Of a stretch of DNA of 64,000 bases, positions 57,756 to 64,000 are shown in pieces (the first letter of the stretch is position 1; each line of letters begins with the position of its first letter). The notes below the pieces were generated by a model. That model did no database searches, was not told the DNA's origin, and worked only from the letters and a program-made list of their open reading frames with translations. Location: NCBI GenBank assembly GCA_963775185.1, contig CAVZIE010000027.1, positions 310,001 to 374,000 on the forward strand, read 5' to 3'. The stretch is from JAPSGB01 sp963775185. GTDB taxonomy: Bacteria > Myxococcota_A > Polyangia > Polyangiales > Polyangiaceae. A program made the translations under genes and the position numbers.

Positions 57756-59601
57756 GTGCGGGCCGGTCGTGCGCTTGTGTCGGGGCTGTGCGCGCTCGCG
57801 CTCTGCGCCGGCGCGCGACGCGCCCGCGCCGACGACGCCGCGCCGGTCGATACCGCGCCGGACCGACAACCCCAATGGCTGCAGTTCCACGCCGGGCGCG
57901 TGGACATCGACGCGGACAACCGCGAGCTCGAGCTGTCGCGCGGGGTCGCGGTGCGGCTCGATCGCTACCGCCTGACTGGCGATCACCTGAAGCTGTATCG
58001 CGGACCGCGCGGCGTGGTCGTGGAGGGGGCGGGGCGCGTGGCGTTCTGTCCGTGCCCCGATCCGCCGGTCACGATCGGATTCTCGTCGGTCACCGTCGCG
58101 CCGCCCAGCGACATGCTCATCGATCAGCCGACGCTGCGGCTCGGCGGCGTGCCGGTGATGTGGCTGCCGTGGCTCTGGCTCCGGTCGCCGGACCGCCTGG
58201 GCGTGCTGCCGCCGCGACTTTCGTGGCGCGGCAAGGACGGGCTGCTCGCCGGCAGCGGCGTGCACGTGCCGATCGGATCGCGCGCGTCGGCGCTCGACGT
58301 GCGCGCGTCGGGCTATCTGCTGGGCGGCGCCGAGATCGAGTCGCGCGTGTCGACGCCGGCGACGAGCACGCTGCTGCGCTGGGATCATCTGCGACAGAGC
58401 CTGCTCGCGGTCGACGCGCGCGGCGCGATCCACGCGCGCTCCGGCGCCGTGGCGGCGTGGAGCGTGGACGCGGTGCGCGGCGCGCGCGGCCGCTACGGCA
58501 CGCTCGGGCTCGAGCAAGCGGCGCGGCTGTATGACCGCGCGGGCTTCGCCGTGATGCGGGCGCGCGGCGCGGGCGTGATCGGCCTCGGGGTGCAGACCGA
58601 CGCGCTGCGCGGCGGGCCCGTCGATCGACCTGGCGCGCTCGGTCCGTGGCTCCATCTCGGCGCGGGCGGAGCGCTCGACGGCGCCGGCAGCGCCGACACG
58701 TCCCTGCGCGTGACCACGCTGCACGATCGCGACGCCGGCGACGCCACGCTCGCGGTGCAGCGCGGCGAGCTCGAGCTCGCCGGTCGCCCGGGACCACTCG
58801 GCGCGAGCGTCGCGCTCCACGAGCGTCTCGACGCGGCGGGAACGGGGCGCGCCGGCGGCCTCGCGGCGTTCGGCGCCGGCCGCGCACGCGTCGAGCTGCC
58901 GCTGGTGCGGGCGTGGGGAGGTCGCGATCCGCTGCAGCACGTGGTCGCGCCGTTCATCGAGGCGGGCGGCGGCGCCGTCGCGTCGCGCGACCAGGCCTTT
59001 GCCGAGCCCCAGCCGATCGCCGACGGCGGCTTCGCGAGCGCCGTCGGCGGCGTGCGGTCGTCGTTCGGCCGCTGGAGCAGCCACGCCGGCGCGAGCGCGA
59101 CCGTGGCGGGCGGACTCGTGGGCAAGCCCGCATCCGCCGAGCCCGCGCTCGAGGCGCGCGTCGGGGCGACCGCAGCGTTCGCGGCGCTCAGGAGCCAGGT
59201 CGCGTGGCTCGCGCGACGTCGCGACGCACTGGTCGTCGGTGCCCACGCGCGCGCGGGGCGCGAGGACGGACTGCACCTGGGCGGCTACGTCGATGGTCGG
59301 CTCGCCGTGGAGCCCGTGGCGGCGCGCTGGCTCGATGCCGACGCGTTCGATGCGCCACGCGTGGGATGGTTCGATCGTCGCGGTTGGACGGTCGGCGGCG
59401 AGCTCGCCGTGCCGTGGACGGACTGGCTCGTGAGCGCCGCCGGTGTCGACTACGACGTCACGGCGCGCGAGCTGCTCGCCGTGCGCGGATTCGCTCGGCT
59501 ACCGCCACCGTTGCGGTTGTCTCGCGCTGCTGGCGACGGCCGGGCATCGGCTCGGTCGCGAGGGTGTGGACGCCTGGGTGACGCTGGATCTCGCGCCGTG
59601 A
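57756..59601 (+). CDS. LptD-like LPS-assembly outer-membrane protein, frameshifted near its end
   Basis: From the GTG at 57756 a signal peptide (ALVSGLCALALCAGARRARA) precedes an LptA-like beta-taco domain (residues 40-120: VDIDADNRELELSRGVAVRL, LKLYRGPRGVVVEGAG). A barrel follows, opening with MWLPWLWLRSPDRLGVLPPR, the usual LptD entry. Near 59490 one extra base shifts the frame. Restored, the chain ends YRHRCGCLALLATAGHRLG, GREGVDAWVTLDLAP at 59601. Cysteines lie in FCPCPDPP of the taco domain and in RCGC of the last strands, which parallels the inter-domain disulfides of E. coli LptD. At about 614 residues it is short for the family. LPS insertion is the likely role. Confidence 0.78.
57853..57873 (-). 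repeat. Dispersed GC-rich element inside the LptD-like gene
   Basis: CCGCGCCGGACCGACAACCC on the + strand codes APDRQP in the segment right after the signal peptide. It is the second case in which the element lies in a post-signal linker; the first is at 28927. Confidence 0.65.
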
Positions 59602-59663
59602 CCCTCGCTTCCCGCGGGATCTGCGCGGTCGCGCCGGCGACGGCCATCGGGTAGGCTTGGGCC

Positions 59664-60839
59664 GTGTCCGACAGCGAGAGGCCGCGGACCAGCGAGCCAC
59701 CGATCTCGACGGCTCCGGTGTCCCGGTCGGTGATCGGCTCGACCATCGTGGTCGCGGACGACGACCGCATCGCGCGCGAGCTCTTGGCCGGCATCCTTCG
59801 CTCCCACGGGTTCATCGTGGAGACGGTGCCGGATGGCCAGGTCGCGGTCGAGCGCGTGGCGCGCGGGGGCGTCGACCTGGTGCTGCTCGACATCCTGATG
59901 CCGCGTCTGAGCGGGCTCGAGGCGTGCCGGCTGCTCAAGGGCATGACCAGCGACATGTTTCTGCCGGTCGTGCTGGTCACGGTCAAGACGGACACGGCCA
60001 GCCGGGTCGAGGGCCTCAAGATCGGCGCCGACGACTACGTGTGCAAGCCATTCGACGAGAGCGAGTTGATCGCCCGGGTCGAGGCCATGCTCCGGATCAA
60101 GAAGCTGAACGACCACGTGGTCAAGGCGCGCGCCAAGCTGGAGCAGCTCAGCGTGCACGACGACCTCACGGGGCTCTACAACTATCGCTACCTGCACACG
60201 CGCTTGAGCGAGGAGTTCAAGCGCGCCGAGCGCTACCACGATCCGCTCGCGTGCATCGTGATCGACATCGATCACCTGCAGAGCTTGAACGAGCAGTCGG
60301 GACGCGGGCTCGGCGACGCTGTGATCAAGGCCGTTGCCGAGTCCGTGCGACGGAGCGTACGCGAGGTCGACGTGGTCGCGCGCTTCGGCGGCGACGAGTT
60401 CCTGGTGGTGCTGCCGAGCACGCACTTCGCGGGCTCGGTCACGGTCGCCGAACGCATCTGGCGCGAGGTGTCCGAGCGCGCCTTCATCGCGGATCTTGGA
60501 AAGACGCTGCGCGCGACGTTGTCGATCGGTGTCGCCCTGTATCCGTCACGGGATATCCGCACCAAGGACGCCCTGCTGCGCGGCGCGGATTCCGCGCTGC
60601 ATCAGGCGAAGCGCGACGGCGGAAATCGCATCTGCGTCTTCCAGCAACAAGGCTACATGTACACGCCCGTCGTGGGGTCGGGCGCCCGCGCGCCTTCTGC
60701 GTCCGATCGCGCGCCGGCGCGCGACTCCTCGCGTCCACGGCCGCAGTCGAGCCGCCCGCCTGGGGCCGCCCGCAGCCCATCGACGCGCCCGCGGGGCACG
60801 ACGTCGGACCGACCGCCGGGACGCCGGGGCTCGGAGTGA
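59664..60839 (+). CDS. Receiver-GGDEF diguanylate cyclase
   Basis: A protein of 391 residues from the GTG at 59664. Residues 25-150 are a receiver domain (IVVADDDRIA, phospho-acceptor in LLDILMP, Lys in VCKPFDE). Residues 160-330 are a GGDEF domain with the active motif RFGGDEF; REVD five residues before it is an intact RxxD inhibitory site for product c-di-GMP. It should make c-di-GMP on phosphorylation. The C-terminal 60 residues are Arg/Pro/Ser-rich and probably disordered. Its stop overlaps the start of the next regulator (TGATG). Confidence 0.93.
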   Translation: MSDSERPRTSEPPISTAPVSRSVIGSTIVVADDDRIARELLAGILRSHGFIVETVPDGQVAVERVARGGVDLVLLDILMPRLSGLEACRLLKGMTSDMFLPVVLVTVKTDTASRVEGLKIGADDYVCKPFDESELIARVEAMLRIKKLNDHVVKARAKLEQLSVHDDLTGLYNYRYLHTRLSEEFKRAERYHDPLACIVIDIDHLQSLNEQSGRGLGDAVIKAVAESVRRSVREVDVVARFGGDEFLVVLPSTHFAGSVTVAERIWREVSERAFIADLGKTLRATLSIGVALYPSRDIRTKDALLRGADSALHQAKRDGGNRICVFQQQGYMYTPVVGSGARAPSASDRAPARDSSRPRPQSSRPPGAARSPSTRPRGTTSDRPPGRRGSE

Positions 60840-62338
60840 TGCTGTCGGCCCGCAAGCGGCCGGGGGAACCGGGTGCGGAGTCGCTGGGCTCGCGTCCCGC
60901 GCGCGTGCTCGTCGTCGACGACGAGCCCACGCTGCGCCGCAGCCTCGCGCGGCTGCTGCTCGCCCGGGGCATGGAGGTGCTCACCGCCGACGACGGAGCG
61001 GCCGCCATCGACGTGATGGAGCACCAGAAGATCGACGTCGCGCTGGTGGACCTGATGATGCCGAAGGTCGACGGCATGCAGGTCCTCGACCGCGTGCGAT
61101 CGGAGCACGTCGGCGTCGAGGTCATCATGATGACCGCGTTCGGGGACGTGGAGACGGCCGTCAAGGCGGTCCGGGCCGGCGCCTTCCACTTCCTGACCAA
61201 GCCGTTCCGATCGAACGACGAGGTGGTGGTCGCGGTGATGAAGGCTGCGGAGCACCGCCGTCTCGTCGACCGCACGGAGATGCTCGAGAAGCGGCTCGAG
61301 CAGATGGAGAAGTTCGGCGAGCTGATCGGGAACTCGCCGGGCATGCAGGAGGTGTATCGCCTCGCGATGGGCGTCGCGCCCACGTCGTCCACCGCGCTGA
61401 TCCTGGGCGAGAGCGGTACCGGCAAGGAGCTCACCGCGCGCGCCATCCACCAGCACTCGCCGCGCGCGGACGCGCCGTTCGTCGCGGTGAACTGCTCGGC
61501 GATCCCCGTCGATCTGGTCGAGAGCGAGCTGTTCGGTCACGTTCGCGGCGCCTTCACCGGCGCGACGACGACCCGCGAGGGACTGTTCGAGAGCGCCAAC
61601 CGCGGCACGATCTTCCTCGACGAGGTCGGCGACCTACCGCCGCTGGCGCAGGTCAAGCTGTTGCGCGTGCTGCAGGAAGGCGAGATCAAGCGCGTCGGGT
61701 CGAACGAAACGCGGACCGTGGACGTTCGCGTCGTCGCCGCCACCAACGTCGACCTGAAGAAGCGCATTGCCGACGGCCGGTTCCGCGAGGATCTGTTCTA
61801 TCGCCTCAACGTCGTCGCCATCGAGCTGCCGCCGCTGCGCGACCGCGCCGAGGACGTTCCGTTGCTCGCGTACCACTTTCTGGAGAAGTACGCCGCGCGC
61901 GCCCGACGCGACGTCCGGCGCATCGCGCCCGAGGCGATGCGGCTGCTGCAGCGCCAGCCCTGGCCGGGTAACGTGCGCGAGCTGGAGAACGCCATTGAAT
62001 ACGCGGTCGTGTTCTGTCGCGACGACACCCTCGCGCCGACCGATCTGCCGTTCGGACGCTCGTCCGCGGCACCCGTCGTCGGCAATTCCACCGCGGGGGC
62101 GACGTTGCCCGACGGCCTCGTCGATCTTCCGTACCGGGAGGCCAAGATCCGCGCCGTGGTGGCATTCGAGAGCGAGTACTTCTCGGCCGTGCTCCGGCGG
62201 GCGGGTGGCAACATCTCTGAAGCCGCGCGACAGGCCGGGCTCGATCGGTCGAACTTCCGTCGCGCGGCCAAGCGCGCCGGGGCCCTCGCACGTGACGCCG
62301 ACGGCGAAGAGAACGAGCACGACCGAGATAGCGGGTGA
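60839..62338 (+). CDS. NtrC-family sigma-54 response regulator
   Basis: A protein of 499 residues. Residues 22-140 are a receiver (VLVVDDEPTLRRS, acceptor in LVDLMMP, Lys in LTKPFRS). Residues 160-390 are the AAA+ domain with GESGTGKE, GAFTGA and TIFLDEVGDL, and residues 455-490 a Fis-type helix-turn-helix (NISEAARQAGLDRSNFRRAA). It should activate sigma-54 promoters when phosphorylated. No histidine kinase gene is in the window. Start overlap with the GGDEF gene implies co-translation, so one signal may control both c-di-GMP and transcription. Confidence 0.95.
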   Translation: MLSARKRPGEPGAESLGSRPARVLVVDDEPTLRRSLARLLLARGMEVLTADDGAAAIDVMEHQKIDVALVDLMMPKVDGMQVLDRVRSEHVGVEVIMMTAFGDVETAVKAVRAGAFHFLTKPFRSNDEVVVAVMKAAEHRRLVDRTEMLEKRLEQMEKFGELIGNSPGMQEVYRLAMGVAPTSSTALILGESGTGKELTARAIHQHSPRADAPFVAVNCSAIPVDLVESELFGHVRGAFTGATTTREGLFESANRGTIFLDEVGDLPPLAQVKLLRVLQEGEIKRVGSNETRTVDVRVVAATNVDLKKRIADGRFREDLFYRLNVVAIELPPLRDRAEDVPLLAYHFLEKYAARARRDVRRIAPEAMRLLQRQPWPGNVRELENAIEYAVVFCRDDTLAPTDLPFGRSSAAPVVGNSTAGATLPDGLVDLPYREAKIRAVVAFESEYFSAVLRRAGGNISEAARQAGLDRSNFRRAAKRAGALARDADGEENEHDRDSG

Positions 62339-62371
62339 ATCTTGCGTCGCGTGGCACTACGCTCCGCCGGG

Positions 62372-63769
62372 ATGCGAGCGACGCTCCCGGCTTTGTTGCT
62401 CGGCGTGCTGGCGACCGCGTGGTCGGGCGTCGGCCGCGCCGATCCGGCGCCTGCCGTCGCGGCGTCGGCAGGTCCGCGCACGGTGCCCGTCCACACGCGC
62501 CGGGTCTACACGCTCTCGCGCTGCCTCCAGCTCGCCGAACAGAACTACCCGAAGGTCCACGAGGCCAGGGCCCGTCTGGACTACAAGCGCGCCCAGCTGT
62601 GGGAGGCGCACACCGCGCCGTACAGCGAGTTCTCGGTCACCGCGGGGGTAGGCCTGGCGCCGACGGTTCGCGGCACGAGCGTGTACAGTCCGAACACCGA
62701 CGTCGCGCTGACCTCGAACATGGCGCTCGCCTGGCAGATGGGGATCGAGGGCGCGGTCCCGCTGTGGACCTTCGGCAAGATCTCGAACCTCTGGGATGCG
62801 GCCGAGGCGCAGGTCGCGGTCGGCGAGCACGAGGTCAAGAAGGAGCGGAACGAGGTCAAGCTGTCGGTGCGCAAGGCGTACTACGGCGTCGAGCTCGCGC
62901 GCGACTCGCTGGTTCTGCTCCGCGACGCCGAGAGCCGCATCGACAAGTATCTCGGGCGGCTCGAGAAGAAGGTGGCCGAGGGGGAGGGCGACGACATCGA
63001 GTTGCTCAAGCTCAAGATGTACCGGGCGGAGCTGGATGCGCGCGACAGCGAGGCCTCGCGCCAGGAGACCATTGCGCTCTCCGGGCTGCGCTTCCTGACC
63101 GGTGTGCGCGGCGCGTTCGACATCCCGGACAAGCCGCTCAAGCGCAATCCGCACGAGCTGGCGCCGCTCGCCCGCTATCTGGAGGCCGCGCGGTTGTTCC
63201 GGCCCGAGATCAACATGGCGCGAGCCGGCGTGATCGCGCGCGAGGCCCAGCTCCGCATGGAACGCGCCCGCTACTACCCGGACATCGCGCTCGGCCTCAG
63301 CGCCAAGTGGGCGCGCGCGCCGGAAGTCACCGACCAGACGAACCCCTACGTGCAGGACAACGCCAACTATCTCCACTACGGCGCCGCGCTCGTGCTGAAG
63401 TGGAAGCTCGATTTCCTGCCGCAGACCGCCCGCCTGGCTCAAGCGCGCGCCCAGCTCGAGGAGATCCGGGCCACCGAGCGCTATGCGCTGGGCGGCGTAG
63501 CGGTGGAGGTCGAGCAGGCCTTTGCCGAGGCCGAAGACGCGGCGCGCCGTCTCGACGCCTACACGCGTGCCACCGGCTACGCGCGCCAGTGGCTGATCAA
63601 GGTCCAGCAGGGAATCGACGTCGGCACGTTCGACGACGAGGACGTGGTCGATCCCGCGAAGGAGTACGCGCTCAAGCGCTTCTCGCAGATGAGCGCCACC
63701 TTCGACTACAACATGGCCATCGCGAAGCTCGCGCTCGCGACCGGCTGGGACGAGATCGCGACGCCGTGA
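62372..63769 (+). CDS. TolC-family outer-membrane efflux protein
   Basis: A protein of 465 residues. The ATG at 62372 gives the signal peptide MRATLPALLLGVLATAWSGV; a TTG further upstream is less likely. The TolC pattern of two homologous halves is visible: YTLSRCLQLAEQNYPKVHEA with helix KKERNEVKLSVRKAYYGVEL, then GVIAREAQLRMERARYYPDI with VAVEVEQAFAEAEDAARRLD. It should form the outer-membrane channel of a tripartite exporter. No membrane-fusion or inner-membrane pump gene is beside it. It lies 33 bp after the sigma-54 regulator. Confidence 0.88.
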   Translation: MRATLPALLLGVLATAWSGVGRADPAPAVAASAGPRTVPVHTRRVYTLSRCLQLAEQNYPKVHEARARLDYKRAQLWEAHTAPYSEFSVTAGVGLAPTVRGTSVYSPNTDVALTSNMALAWQMGIEGAVPLWTFGKISNLWDAAEAQVAVGEHEVKKERNEVKLSVRKAYYGVELARDSLVLLRDAESRIDKYLGRLEKKVAEGEGDDIELLKLKMYRAELDARDSEASRQETIALSGLRFLTGVRGAFDIPDKPLKRNPHELAPLARYLEAARLFRPEINMARAGVIAREAQLRMERARYYPDIALGLSAKWARAPEVTDQTNPYVQDNANYLHYGAALVLKWKLDFLPQTARLAQARAQLEEIRATERYALGGVAVEVEQAFAEAEDAARRLDAYTRATGYARQWLIKVQQGIDVGTFDDEDVVDPAKEYALKRFSQMSATFDYNMAIAKLALATGWDEIATP

Positions 63770-63793
63770 CCGGCGTACGCGCCGATGCCCGGC

Positions 63794-64000
63794 TCACCCC
63801 TTGAGCTTGGCGTCGCGATCGTCCAGAAGCTTCTCGACGCTCATCAAGCCGTTGACGATGGCTTCGTTGAGCATCGACACGATGGTCGGCAGCGAACCCT
63901 TCAGCGCCTCGTAGTAGCGCTGACGCTCCGTCGAGTGGATGATCGCCGGCGGGTAGCCGGCCCGCAGCAGCAGCACGTTCATGAGCAGGCGAGCCACCTT
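63794..64000 (-). CDS. Fic-domain protein, 3' end only
   Basis: The last 68 codons of a leftward gene cut by the window edge. The sequence KVARLLMNVLLLRAGYPPAI fits the segment just after the Fic motif HPFxxGNG(K/R), followed by RQRYYEALKGSLPTIVSML. The catalytic motif itself lies outside. Fic enzymes usually AMPylate proteins. It is convergent with the TolC-family gene, 24 bp apart. Confidence 0.75.
   Translation of the reverse strand, partial: KVARLLMNVLLLRAGYPPAIIHSTERQRYYEALKGSLPTIVSMLNEAIVNGLMSVEKLLDDRDAKLKG

Overview
The window is very GC-rich and reads like a chromosome segment of a Myxococcota (deltaproteobacterial) bacterium. The evidence is the density of lipoproteins and outer-membrane proteins, a TPR/PEGA protein, an FHA-coupled sigma-54 activator, a zinc-ribbon Ser/Thr kinase, a GltJ/AgmX-like adaptor with MJ0042 zinc finger, GYF-type domain and AgmX-type C-terminus, a bactofilin and a giant TPR protein. 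No prophage, insertion sequence or CRISPR array was seen. The genus cannot be given from this sequence alone.

Layout: 1-5.8 kb, the 3' part of a giant TPR protein. 5.9-14.7 kb, a beta-barrel protein, the FHA/sigma-54 regulator, a frameshifted TPR/PEGA protein and its frameshifted upstream neighbour, an AMIN/amidase_3 cell-wall hydrolase and a NUDIX hydrolase; two intergenic arrays here are built from decayed duplications of the neighbouring gene's 3' end. 14.9-19.3 kb, a DksA/TraR-type zinc-finger protein, UvrA and an FGE-fold protein. 19.7-26.2 kb, tRNA-Met(CAT), then a rightward series: C4 zinc-ribbon protein, Ser/Thr kinase, DsbD-like lipoprotein, PrkA-type kinase, APC permease. An 81-nt hairpin separates this from a leftward prolyl oligopeptidase. 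28.8-31.7 kb, a PHP-domain protein and an L,D-transpeptidase. 31.7-35.6 kb, a compact leftward unit: GltJ-like adaptor, a possible 23-aa membrane peptide, and a diadenylate cyclase fused to YbbR repeats. 35.8-39.8 kb, two overlapping HTTM-family paralogs. 40.5-50.6 kb, a long leftward run: gltB, gltD, a repeat-motif protein, a PlsB-like acyltransferase, gpsA and a degenerate receiver. 50.8-55.1 kb, envelope lipoproteins, a PMT-like membrane protein, a START-like protein and a bactofilin. 55.4-63.8 kb, a rightward run: a beta-barrel protein, an AMIN-like protein, an LptD-like protein, a receiver-GGDEF protein, an NtrC-type regulator and a TolC-family protein. The window ends in the 3' end of a Fic-domain gene.

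Most of the content is envelope construction (amidase, L,D-transpeptidase, LptD, TolC, bactofilin, phospholipid synthesis) and signalling (c-di-AMP, c-di-GMP, Ser/Thr phosphorylation, two sigma-54 activators). Three things stand out. A GC-rich element of about 20-27 bp is dispersed at six clear sites, two of them inside post-signal-peptide linkers of secreted proteins. Gene 3' ends have been tandemly duplicated into intergenic arrays. Five otherwise conserved envelope genes each carry at least one frameshift, which could be sequencing error or real decay. All functional calls are from reading the sequence; no database search was possible.
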